Origin: Planctomycetota bacterium
GTDB lineage: Bacteria; Planctomycetota; UBA1135; UBA2386
Reading direction: 5' to 3'
Length of the DNA stretch: 12,824 nt
NCBI GenBank assembly: GCA_947455805.1
Contig: CANGSN010000044.1
Coordinates: 1 to 12,824 of the forward strand
Shown: positions 6,693 to 12,664 of the stretch, piece after piece
Position numbering within the stretch: the first letter of the stretch is position 1
How the letters are laid out: every line of letters begins with the position of its first letter
Translations under genes and position numbers: made by a program
Notes under the pieces: generated by a model
What the model saw: only the letters and a program-made list of their open reading frames with translations
Database searches by the model: none
What the model was told of the DNA's origin: nothing

Positions 6693-7213
6693 CGCATTCC
6701 TCGCAGTCGTCGTTCGATGCAGCGCCGCAGGCCTTCGCGCAGCCGGCGCAGGGTCGTCTTCACGCCTTCGGGCGCGAGCCCGAACTCGCCGCCGAGCTCG
6801 GCGCGGCCGGCCCCGTCGGCGTAGCAGCGCTGCAGCAGCTCGCGGCTCTTCTGCGGCAAGCCGGCGACGCACGCGCGCAACGCGGTGAGCCGTTCTTCCC
6901 CATCGCCGTCGTCGCACTGCCGTTGCCAGACCTCGTCGGCGATCTCGATCTCGCGGCGCGCGGCTTCGCTGCGGCGGTCGCGCAGCAGCAGGTTGCGCGC
7001 GACCCCGCGCAGGAAGGCGCCGCGGCGGCCCGGCTCGTCGGGCGGCAGTTCCTTCTGCAGCGCCAGCACGAACACCTCCTGGACGAGATCGTCGATGCGA
7101 TCGCCGCGCGCGCCGAGCACGAACAGGTAGCGCTGCAGCATCGGCGCGTGCGGCGCCAGGGCTACGGCGTCGGTCGAAGGCGCGGTCGTCGGGTCGGAAC
7201 GCACGGAAGGCAT
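6689..7213 (-). CDS. ECF-type RNA polymerase sigma factor
   Basis: This 174-residue protein has the two domains of an extracytoplasmic-function sigma factor. Region 2 spans about residues 25-85: RYLFVLGARGDRIDDLVQEVFVLALQKE (with the conserved D-D-L-V-Q-E-V-F core) and GAFLRGVARNLLLRDRR. A short linker is followed by region 4 (about 115-170): LPQKSRELLQRC and the helix-turn-helix AELGGEFGLAPEGVKTTLRR that contacts the -35 element. There is no region 3 and no extra C-terminal domain. It starts at ATG 7213 without a visible Shine-Dalgarno, and its stop overlaps the start of the membrane LRR protein. The 95-bp gap 7214-7308 separates it from the divergent RidA gene; no self-promoter motif was identified there. 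The sigma assignment is firm and the regulon is unknown. Confidence 0.92.
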   Translation of the reverse strand: MPSVRSDPTTAPSTDAVALAPHAPMLQRYLFVLGARGDRIDDLVQEVFVLALQKELPPDEPGRRGAFLRGVARNLLLRDRRSEAARREIEIADEVWQRQCDDGDGEERLTALRACVAGLPQKSRELLQRCYADGAGRAELGGEFGLAPEGVKTTLRRLREGLRRCIERRLRGMR

Positions 7214-7296
7214 CGCGGCTGGAGTCGCGCGGGTCGCGGCGGAGGGTTCAGGAAATCCGGCGGTGTCGGCACGCGGCGGGTCGGGCGCCGTCCCCG

Positions 7297-7302
7297 TAGG
7301 AT
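7297..7302 (+). promoter_or_regulatory. candidate -10 element for the RidA gene, leaderless
   Basis: TAGGAT is followed by CGCAGA and then the ATG at 7309, a 6-nt spacing that places the transcript start at the initiation codon. No Shine-Dalgarno and no convincing -35 are present in the 95-bp divergent gap. Confidence 0.45.
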
Positions 7303-7308
7303 CGCAGA

Positions 7309-7734
7309 ATGCACGACGACCTCCGCACCTTCCGCCAGAACCAGGCCGGCGTCACGCCCGGCGGACACTACTCGCACGCCGTCGCCGCCGGTGGCTTCGT
7401 CTTCGTCTCCGGCCAGCTGCCGATCCCGCCGAGCGGCGTGAAGGACCCGGCGATGCCGTTCGCGCAGCAGGTGCGCGTCGTGCTGCAGAACGTCGAAGCG
7501 GCGCTGGCGGCGGCGCATGCGTCGCTGCGCGACGTCGTCAAGGTCACCGCCTACCTGACCACCGAAGAGCACTGGGCCGAGTTCAACGCGGTCTACGCCG
7601 AGGTGTTCGGCGAGCACCGGCCGGCGCGCGCCGCGGTGCCGGTCGGGCCGCTGCACTACGGCTTCCAGATCGAGGTCGACGCCGTCGCCTACGTCGGCGC
7701 GCGCGGCTGGAACGGTGGGGCCGGAGCGAGCTGA
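7309..7734 (+). CDS. RidA family enamine/imine deaminase
   Basis: This 141-residue protein belongs to the RidA/YjgF/UK114 family of cytosolic trimers that hydrolyse reactive enamine/imine intermediates, such as 2-aminoacrylate, to ketoacids and ammonia. Family features are GGHYSHAVAAGGFVFVSGQL (18-37), the helix VRVVLQNVEAALAAAHAS and VVKVTAYLTT. PARAAV contains Arg107 at the position of E. coli Arg105, which binds the substrate carboxylate. FQIEVDAVAY has Glu122 at the position of Glu120. Both key residues are kept, so deaminase activity is plausible, although specific RidA subgroups cannot be separated by eye. The ATG at 7309 follows a TAGGAT element by 6 nt. The SRPBCC gene starts 35 bp after the stop and may be cotranscribed. 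The gene is divergent from the ECF sigma factor gene. Confidence 0.93.
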   Translation: MHDDLRTFRQNQAGVTPGGHYSHAVAAGGFVFVSGQLPIPPSGVKDPAMPFAQQVRVVLQNVEAALAAAHASLRDVVKVTAYLTTEEHWAEFNAVYAEVFGEHRPARAAVPVGPLHYGFQIEVDAVAYVGARGWNGGAGAS

Positions 7735-7769
7735 GGACGATCGGCGCGTTCGTCCGGAGCGGAACTGCC

Positions 7770-8327
7770 ATGAAGTACGTGTGGATCACCCTGTGTGTGC
7801 TGGTCGGTGTGGTGGCGCTGGTCGCGATCGTCGGCGCGTTCCTGCCGAAGGCGCACGCCGCCGCGAAGCGCATGCTGCTGCCGGTGCCGGCCAAGGTCGT
7901 GTTCGCTGCGATCGCCGACATCGAGGCCTACCCGCAGTGGGCGCCGGGCGTGAAGTCCGTGCAGTGGCTGCCCGATCGCGACGGCTGCCGCGTGTTCCGC
8001 GAGGTCGGCCCGCACGGGCCGATGGACCTCGCGATCGAGCGGCGCGAGCCGGATCGCCTGTTCGTGACCCGCATCGTCACCGAGGGCTCGCCGTTCGGCG
8101 GCACGTGGACGCTGCGGCTCGACGAGCGGGACGGACGCACGACGCTGACGCTGACCGAGCACGGCGAGGTCGACAACGTCGTCTTCCGCTGCCTCGCGCG
8201 CTTTCTGTTCGGCCACACGGCGACGATGGACGCCTTCCTGCCGGCGCTGGCGAAGCGCTGTGGTGGCATAGGGGCGGTGTTCGAAGCGTGCGCGCCCGAT
8301 CCGATGCCGGCGCGCGTCGTGAAGTAG
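7770..8327 (+). CDS. membrane-anchored SRPBCC/polyketide-cyclase-like protein
   Basis: This 185-residue protein has an N-terminal hydrophobic helix (residues 3-24, YVWITLCVLVGVVALVAIVG) that could be a signal anchor. A START/SRPBCC-type ligand-binding domain follows (about 32-178). The domain opens with the typical LPVPAKVVFAAIADIEAYPQWAPGVKSVQWL (37-67) and continues with alternating strands (DLAIERREP, LFVTRIVTE, GTWTLRL, TTLTLTEHGEV). A long C-terminal helix (ATMDAFLPALAKRC) completes the fold. It probably binds a hydrophobic ligand; no catalytic residue can be named. The ATG at 7770 has GGAG 10 nt upstream. The upstream in-frame extension would overlap RidA in another frame and is rejected. 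It probably follows RidA in one transcript and converges with the DUF3592-like fragment, the two stops being 3 bp apart. Confidence 0.87.
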   Translation: MKYVWITLCVLVGVVALVAIVGAFLPKAHAAAKRMLLPVPAKVVFAAIADIEAYPQWAPGVKSVQWLPDRDGCRVFREVGPHGPMDLAIERREPDRLFVTRIVTEGSPFGGTWTLRLDERDGRTTLTLTEHGEVDNVVFRCLARFLFGHTATMDAFLPALAKRCGGIGAVFEACAPDPMPARVVK

Positions 8328-8330
8328 CCG

Positions 8331-8579
8331 TCAGCCGGCGAGGGCTGCGGCCACGCCGCCGACCTCGAACTCGTACTCGACGTCGACGCGCACGCCTGGG
8401 TTGCCGTGGCTCTTGCGCACGACGCGGGTGCTGCAGGCGACGATGCGTCCCTTCGCCGTCGGCCAATCGCGGCTCCTGCGGGCGAGGCGCAGCGTGGTGG
8501 CGCAGCGCCAGGCGCCGAAGCCGCAGAGCAGCAGGCCGAGCGTGCCGGGGACGAGCAGTTCGAGGGCGGCGACGTTCAT
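8331..8579 (-). CDS. short DUF3592-like membrane protein, probably truncated
   Basis: This 82-residue protein has an N-terminal hydrophobic segment (about 7-30, ELLVPGTLGLLLCGFGAWRC). After it come SRDWPTAKGRIVACSTRVVR (36-55) and VRVDVEYEFEVGG (63-75). This W-T-x-G-x-I then YxYxVxG order is the start of DUF3592, whose members normally continue with a further beta region and often a second membrane helix. Here the frame stops seven residues after EVGG, 3 bp from the end of the convergent SRPBCC gene, so the domain looks cut short. Shifting frame does not restore a recognisable continuation. It begins 14 bp after the WbsX-like gene on the same strand and is probably cotranscribed. No Shine-Dalgarno is visible. 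It may be a functional short variant or a remnant; the function of the family is unknown. Confidence 0.65.
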   Translation of the reverse strand: MNVAALELLVPGTLGLLLCGFGAWRCATTLRLARRSRDWPTAKGRIVACSTRVVRKSHGNPGVRVDVEYEFEVGGVAAALAG

Positions 8580-8593
8580 CGTGGAGAACGGGT

Positions 8594-9676
8594 TCAGCGG
8601 CTGTCGCGCACGGCTTCGAGCCAGCCGCTGCCGAAGCGTTCGTCGGGTTCGAGGTAGTGGCCCTCGCTCCACTCGTTCAGCGACGCGACCAGCAGCAGCG
8701 GGTCGTCGACGCCGCCGACCGGCGAGCGGAACGCGCGCGCGCGGCGCAGGGCCGCATGGAAGTGCTCGGGGTGCTCGCCGGTGACGACCGGCCACCACGG
8801 ATACTTGTCGGGGCGCTTGTCGCCGAAGTCGGCGCCGCGTGCGCTCGCGTCCCAGCCGGGCGCCACCGACGGCATGTAGGGCAGGCCCGAGCGCTCGGCG
8901 AACGACGCCCACTGCGTGGCGCGCAGCGCCGCGTACTCGCGGTAGTCCTGCGCGAACGGCCCCTTCCAGTCCGGCAGGAAGACGTAGTGGGTGACGCTGT
9001 CGAAGCCGAGCGCGCGCACACGCGGCAGCGCCTCGACGTTCGGTTCGATGGCGGCGAGGTGCAGGTCGCGGTGGCCGTGCTCGCGCAGCCAGCGGCGCGC
9101 CTCGGCGATCGCCGCGCGCGCGCCGGCGTCGCCGAGTTCCTTGACGAAGAACGTGCTGTCGAAGATCGACAGGTAGCTGCGACCGCCGACCGTCAGGTAG
9201 TTCGGGCGGGCGAAGTAGTTGGTTGCCAGCATCGCCACGAACTGCACGAAGTCGTCGACGTCGCTCGGCACGAAGCGGGACGGATCGAGCACCGGTGCGT
9301 CGGCGCGCAGCACCGGCAGCACGCGGCGCGGCATGCGGTTGGCCCACATGCAGGCGAACGGAGCGGTGGCGCCGAGCGGGCCCTGCAGGAAGCCGCGGTC
9401 GAGGCCCTGTTCGAACACGCGCTTGCCGCGGCACCAGAACACGCCGAACACGAACGCGTCGACGCCGTGCGCTCGCGCCAGGGCCAGCCGCTGGCCGAAC
9501 GCGACCGGGTCGGTGTCGTCGTACTCGCCGAGCTGCGGCACCTTCGGCTGGCTGTGGCCCGGAAAGCGCGGGCGGCAGGCGCGCACCAGTTCCCACTCGG
9601 TGAAGCCCGGGTGGAACGACGCAGAGCGCTCGGCGATCGGGTGCCAGCCCGTGTAGACGTAGGCCGCGGTGCGCAT
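8594..9676 (-). CDS. WbsX / glycoside hydrolase family 99-like protein
   Basis: This 360-residue protein matches the glycosyltransferase WbsX (GH99-like) family, linked with polysaccharide and O-antigen clusters. The conserved landmarks appear in order: AAYVYTGWHPIAE (4-16), GFTEWE (24-29), FPGHSQPKVPQLGEYD (38-53), HGVDAFVFGVFW (70-81), the central IFDSTFF segment, and the C-terminal hallmark LNEWSEGHYLEPD (333-345). The expected acidic residues in these motifs are retained. There is no signal peptide, so it is probably cytoplasmic. The ATG at 9676 is chosen because the conserved first strand begins immediately after it; the frame is open for a long way upstream but that part is non-protein-like and runs antisense to other genes. 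It starts 17 bp after the IS200-like gene stop. No glycosyltransferases are adjacent, so its partner pathway is unknown. Confidence 0.9.
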   Translation of the reverse strand: MRTAAYVYTGWHPIAERSASFHPGFTEWELVRACRPRFPGHSQPKVPQLGEYDDTDPVAFGQRLALARAHGVDAFVFGVFWCRGKRVFEQGLDRGFLQGPLGATAPFACMWANRMPRRVLPVLRADAPVLDPSRFVPSDVDDFVQFVAMLATNYFARPNYLTVGGRSYLSIFDSTFFVKELGDAGARAAIAEARRWLREHGHRDLHLAAIEPNVEALPRVRALGFDSVTHYVFLPDWKGPFAQDYREYAALRATQWASFAERSGLPYMPSVAPGWDASARGADFGDKRPDKYPWWPVVTGEHPEHFHAALRRARAFRSPVGGVDDPLLLVASLNEWSEGHYLEPDERFGSGWLEAVRDSR

Positions 9677-9693
9677 CGGTGGGGCGTGCGGCC

Positions 9694-10419
9694 TCAGCCG
9701 GTGGCGGGGAGTTCGTGGATGTCGAGCAGGCCGTGTCGTCGCCAGCCGAGGCGCAGCAGCCACGATCGAGCCGCTGCCAGCGGCGGCTCGATCGTGTCGA
9801 TGCCGCGCACCACGATGCGTTCGCGAAAACCATCGAACCAAGGCGCACTCGAGTAGATGTCGATGGCCTGAGGAACCCGCACCATGCGGCCCGCGGCCGC
9901 GTGGTGCTTGCCGTTGCCCAGTACGTAGACGAGCGCATTCCTGACTTCGCGCGGCGAGGTCAGGATGCGGTCGTGGTAGCGGTCGGCGAACACCTTGCCC
10001 CGGCGCGACCACAGCTTGTTCAGCGCGCGGGCGATGCGGATCGCGAGGCCCTGCAGACCGCGACGCAGCGCGAGGCGGTCGTCGGCCTCGGCGATCAGGT
10101 CCAGGTGGTCGTCCTGGATCGTGAAGTGGGCGAGGCGGAAGCCGAAGCGATCCTTGCCGCGCGCGAACGCGGCGAGGATTGCGGCGCGCTCGGCCTGGCG
10201 GCGCAGCGGCCGCAGGCCTGGGCGCAGCTTCAGGGTCACGTGGGCTGGGTGCCGTGTCGCCAACGCCGAACGTTGGCGATGAGCCACGCCGGCGCGGTCG
10301 GCCTTGGGCTTGCGGCCAGCACCCTTGCGCGCGCCGCCGTGCTGGCGGAACGGCAGCTCGGTTTGGCGCGGCTTGGTGCGACGGGGCTTCGTGGAGCGCT
10401 TCGGCACTTGAAACGGCAC
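9694..10419 (-). CDS. IS200-like REP-associated tyrosine transposase (RAYT) with altered HUH motif
   Basis: This 241-residue protein belongs to the Y1 transposase-like group found as single chromosomal genes. A basic N-terminus with GGARKGAGRKPK (28-39) precedes the fold SALATRHPAHVTLKLRPGLR (51-70). Then come FRLAHFTIQDDHLDLIAEA (94-112), GLQGLAIRIARALNKLW (121-137) and GKVFADRYHDRIL (141-153). The nucleophile helix EVRNALVYVLGN follows, with Tyr165 as the probable catalytic residue. Family members usually read NHLHLL; here it is DHLDLI, so the second metal-binding histidine of HUH is Asp107. Nuclease activity may be weakened or lost. The first GTG is at 10419; a second GTG at 10407 gives a start more like relatives and is equally possible. 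No terminal repeats defining a mobile unit were found, so it is better seen as a resident RAYT than an insertion sequence. Confidence 0.85.
   Translation of the reverse strand: MPFQVPKRSTKPRRTKPRQTELPFRQHGGARKGAGRKPKADRAGVAHRQRSALATRHPAHVTLKLRPGLRPLRRQAERAAILAAFARGKDRFGFRLAHFTIQDDHLDLIAEADDRLALRRGLQGLAIRIARALNKLWSRRGKVFADRYHDRILTSPREVRNALVYVLGNGKHHAAAGRMVRVPQAIDIYSSAPWFDGFRERIVVRGIDTIEPPLAAARSWLLRLGWRRHGLLDIHELPATG
9761..9796. repeat. perfect 14-bp inverted repeat inside the RAYT coding region
   Basis: CACGATCGAGCCGC (9761-9774) and its exact reverse complement GCGGCTCGATCGTG (9783-9796) flank an 8-nt spacer TGCCAGCG. The structure lies within codons near residues 208-220 of the RAYT gene and would form a very stable hairpin in RNA or single-stranded DNA. 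It could be a recognition structure for the RAYT itself, an mRNA processing or attenuation site before the WbsX gene, or chance. Confidence 0.7.
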
Positions 10420-10746
10420 TAATACAAGATGCTCTCGCCGCGGTCAAGGCGCTGCGATGCCGGCGTCGCGCAGTCTCGCGGCGGAAAGTGCTCGTGAAGC
10501 AGAGGCCAACATGGCATCCCGCCATCTCGTCCCAGCTTCGGCGATCCGATCCCGCTGGCTGTGCTCGCCCATGGCAAGACCTCCTGCGCAACCTGCCGGC
10601 GTTGTGGATGGTGCATGGGGCTCGCCCGGGAGACTCGTCGTCCGCCACGGTGTGCGCCGCGTTCGGCGGGTGTTCGCTGTCGCCTTGGGCGGCAGCAATG
10701 CCACATCCGAAGAGCGGAACGACCTGAAGGTGCTGTGCCGGTGCGG

Positions 10747-10769
10747 CCACCGCCTCGCGTAGGCGGCGG
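10747..10769. repeat. imperfect palindrome containing GTAG
   Basis: CCGCCT (10750-10755) pairs with AGGCGG (10761-10766) around the loop CGCGT. Two further C-G pairs form beyond one A-C mismatch. A GTAG tetranucleotide sits at 10759-10762. REP sequences associated with RAYTs are short palindromes that often carry GTAG or similar, so this is a weak REP candidate 330 bp from a RAYT gene; only one copy was noticed. Confidence 0.3.
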
Positions 10770-11020
10770 GGCTCGTGCACGCGGTGCTGGTCGCCGAATT
10801 CGGCTTTGCGATGCTGGAGCGCTGGGTCGCGCGGCCGTCGCAGGTCGAGCCCGCCGCCCGAGTGCGCTCGCCGCGCACCCCGGCTTCGCTGCCGCTGCAG
10901 GGCGATGGCAGCCAGCCCCGGGCGGGCGAACGTGAGCCCGGCCGCATGGACGCCTCGGTGCGATCCGGTCGGCTGTCTTCCGAACTTCCTGCGCCCCCTG
11001 TCCCGGCCTGCAGCCCTGGC

Positions 11021-11026
11021 GACAAT
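11021..11026 (+). promoter_or_regulatory. candidate -10 element for the second ECF sigma factor
   Basis: GACAAT, four of six matches to TATAAT, ends 9 nt before the GTG at 11036. This supports a short or absent leader and favours that GTG over the upstream in-frame ATG at 10946. No -35 is clear. Confidence 0.35.
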
Positions 11027-11035
11027 CCGCCGCCT

Positions 11036-11569
11036 GTGGACTCCCGCGACCTGTTCGAGATCCTGACCCGCGAGCACATCGATTCGGTGCGGGCCTTCCT
11101 GCTGTCGACGCTGCGCGACAACGTCGCCGCCGAGGACGTGCTGCAGGAGACGTTCCTGGTCGCCTGGCGGATCCTCGACCGCTACGACCGCAAGCTGCCG
11201 TTCGGCCCGTGGGTGCGCGGCATCGCCGCCAAGCTGGTGCTGAACCACCGCCGCAAGCTCGGCCGCAGCCGCGTGCACTACTGCGACGACGAGGTGCTCG
11301 GCCGCATCGACGACAGCTTCCGCGAGTTCGCCCGGCTGCAGGGCGACACCTTCGGCGAGAAGCTCGATGCGCTGCGCGACTGCCTCTCGGTGCTCAGCGG
11401 GGCGCAGCGCGAGTCGATCAAGATGCACTACGAACTGGGCATGCACTGCAAGGAGATCGCCGACAGGCTCGGCATCGGCTTCGAAGCGGTGAAGAAGCAC
11501 CTGCAGCGCGGGCGGGCCCAGCTGCACCGTTGCCTGCGCAGCAAGCTGCCGGAAGGGGAGGTCGCATGA
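11036..11569 (+). CDS. ECF-type RNA polymerase sigma factor
   Basis: With the GTG at 11036 this is a 177-residue ECF sigma factor. Region 2 (about 5-75) contains HIDSVRAFLLSTLRDNVAAEDVLQETFLVAWR and FGPWVRGIAAKLVLNHRRK, with the core-binding D-V-L-Q-E-T-F motif. Region 4 (about 112-172) contains LSVLSGAQRESIKMHYELGMHCKEIADRLGIGFEAVKKHLQRGRAQLHRCL, a clear helix-turn-helix. In-frame starts at 10775 and 10946 would add 87 or 30 residues of proline/arginine-rich sequence lacking sigma features, and are less likely. The stop codon overlaps the next start as ATGA, so sigma factor and membrane protein are made together. It is unlike the first sigma factor in sequence (LGMHCKEIADRLG against AELGGEFGL), so the two are not a recent duplication. 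Confidence 0.9.
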   Translation: MDSRDLFEILTREHIDSVRAFLLSTLRDNVAAEDVLQETFLVAWRILDRYDRKLPFGPWVRGIAAKLVLNHRRKLGRSRVHYCDDEVLGRIDDSFREFARLQGDTFGEKLDALRDCLSVLSGAQRESIKMHYELGMHCKEIADRLGIGFEAVKKHLQRGRAQLHRCLRSKLPEGEVA

Positions 11570-12552
11570 ACATCGACGGAACCAACGATCGGGACGGACA
11601 GGACGGCCAGGGCGGCCGCGGCCGCGAACTGGTGCCCGACGCCTGGCGCGAACTCGACGACACGCTGGCCGACGGTCCGGCCCCGGTCGAGGTGCCCGCC
11701 GACGCGAGGCCGTGGCTCGCCGACCAGCGCTTCGTGCACGGCCTGCTGCGCGCCATGCACTCGCCCGACGTTGCGGCGCGTGAAGGGCGAGTCGCCGCGA
11801 TCCTGGCGGCGATCGACCGCGAGCGCGTGATCCAAGGCCCGCGCCGGCACTGGCTCGCGGTGGCGGCGGCGGCGCTGCTGCTGGCGTGTTTCGGTGTCTG
11901 GATGGCGTTGCCGACGGCGACGCCGACCGCGGTCGCCGCGGTGGAGCGTGCTGCGGCCGAACTCGGCCGCGACGTCGTCCGGCGCTACTCGCTCGAGATC
12001 CGCAGCGACGGCGACAACGGCCGCCCGCCGGTGCAGCACGATTTCGAGCTGTTCACGCGCCCCGGCAGCCGCTTCCTGCTGCGCGGCAAGTTCGGCCTCG
12101 GCGCCATGCAGTTCGGCGAGGTGCAGCTCGGTGGCGACGGCCAGGAGACGTGGTTCACCGCCGGCAACGGCATGATCCGCAACGCGGTGCCGATGGCCGA
12201 GCGCGAACGGCTGCTGCAGCAGTTCGGCCAGGCGCTCGACGTCGGCTACCTCGACGTGCACGACATGGTGAAGCGCCTGCCGGGCGACTGCGAACTGCAG
12301 GTCGTCGGTCGCGAGACCGATGCCGACGGGCGGGCCGTGCTGCGCATCGAGGCGCGTGGGCGGCGGGCGGCCCGCGCGCGCGTGCAGCAGGCGTGGCTCC
12401 TGTGCGACGAGGAGACCGGCATGGTGAAGCGGCTCGAGATCGAAGGGGACCGCCGCGTGCAGGGCCCCCGGGGCATGGGCCAGGGCCGCATGACGCTCGA
12501 GTACCGCGGCGAGGTGCCGAACGACGAGATCGACTTCCGTCGCCCGTGGTGA
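11566..12552 (+). CDS. membrane anti-sigma-like protein with LolA/RseB-like external domain
   Basis: This 328-residue protein is predicted to have a hydrophilic cytoplasmic part (1-95), one transmembrane helix (about 96-115, WLAVAAAALLLACFGVWMAL) and an external domain (about 120-328). The external part is rich in beta strands (RRYSLEIRSDG, HDFELFTRPGSRFLLRGKFG, GDGQETWFTAGNGMIRNAVP, RMTLEYRGEV). It resembles the LolA/LppX/RseB N-terminal fold, where strands bind lipids or lipoproteins; this is judged by pattern only. Coupling to the ECF sigma gene by ATGA, with an AGGGGAGG Shine-Dalgarno about 5 nt before the ATG, makes an anti-sigma or sigma-regulator role likely. The N-terminal part has no HxxxCxxC zinc motif. 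The region after it carries a promoter for the next gene, so the operon probably ends here. Confidence 0.8.
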   Translation: MNIDGTNDRDGQDGQGGRGRELVPDAWRELDDTLADGPAPVEVPADARPWLADQRFVHGLLRAMHSPDVAAREGRVAAILAAIDRERVIQGPRRHWLAVAAAALLLACFGVWMALPTATPTAVAAVERAAAELGRDVVRRYSLEIRSDGDNGRPPVQHDFELFTRPGSRFLLRGKFGLGAMQFGEVQLGGDGQETWFTAGNGMIRNAVPMAERERLLQQFGQALDVGYLDVHDMVKRLPGDCELQVVGRETDADGRAVLRIEARGRRAARARVQQAWLLCDEETGMVKRLEIEGDRRVQGPRGMGQGRMTLEYRGEVPNDEIDFRRPW

Positions 12553-12634
12553 CGCGGAGTCGGCGAGTGGCGAAGTCCGTGAGCCGCGAAACGTGAGCGC
12601 CGAAGAACGTCCGTGACGACGTCGCGGGCGTTCC

Positions 12635-12640
12635 TATGAT
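12635..12640 (+). promoter_or_regulatory. candidate promoter for the truncated last gene
   Basis: TATGAT matches TATAAT at five of six positions, and GTGACG (12613-12618) is a possible -35 with 16-nt spacing. The start codon is 24 nt downstream, so a short leader is expected here, unlike the leaderless candidates. The 112-bp gap 12553-12664 holds nothing else but a GC hairpin. Confidence 0.5.
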
Positions 12641-12641
12641 C

Positions 12642-12664
12642 GCGGCCCGTCGCCCGCGGGCCGC
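12642..12664 (+). promoter_or_regulatory. GC hairpin directly before the start codon of the last gene
   Basis: GCGGCCC (12642-12648) pairs with GGGCCGC (12658-12664) around the 9-nt spacer GTCGCCCGC, ending at the base before ATG 12665. If transcription starts near 12647, only part of the left arm is in the RNA, so this may not fold in vivo. There is no Shine-Dalgarno. Confidence 0.3.

Larger units (their letters stand above)
10420..11035. other. 616-bp stretch without a supportable gene
   Basis: Between the RAYT start and the second sigma factor no frame on either strand looks like a protein; the open frames are rich in R, P, S and A and show no motif. It contains an AT-richer patch next to the RAYT start (about 10419-10435), an imperfect palindrome at 10747-10769 and the sigma factor promoter candidate. 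It may be a decayed gene or regulatory DNA of the RAYT locus; no homology is recognised. Confidence 0.5.

Noticed and set aside
5418..6824. Long plus-strand open frame opposite the LRR gene
   Set aside because: The opposite strand gives a coherent membrane LRR protein coupled to a sigma factor; this frame has no domain or promoter support.
7263..7769. N-terminal extension of the SRPBCC protein
   Set aside because: It overlaps the whole RidA gene in a different frame and is arginine-rich; the ATG at 7770 has a Shine-Dalgarno and starts a good membrane helix.
9694..10419. Complete insertion sequence around the RAYT gene
   Set aside because: No terminal inverted repeats, target duplications or left/right end hairpins were found flanking the gene, and a metal ligand is altered.
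10511..10525. Small palindrome ATGGC-ATCCC-GCCAT
   Set aside because: Only five base pairs; expected by chance in a sequence of this length.
10775..11035. Longer N-terminus for the second sigma factor
   Set aside because: The added residues are proline/arginine-rich with no sigma features, and a -10-like GACAAT lies just before the GTG at 11036. The ATG at 10946 remains a less likely alternative.
8594..11527. A minus-strand reading frame open for nearly 980 codons around the WbsX gene
   Set aside because: Only its last 360 codons resemble a protein. The rest runs antisense to the sigma factor, across the RAYT in another frame, and is R/A/H-rich. Long stop-free frames are common in DNA this GC-rich.
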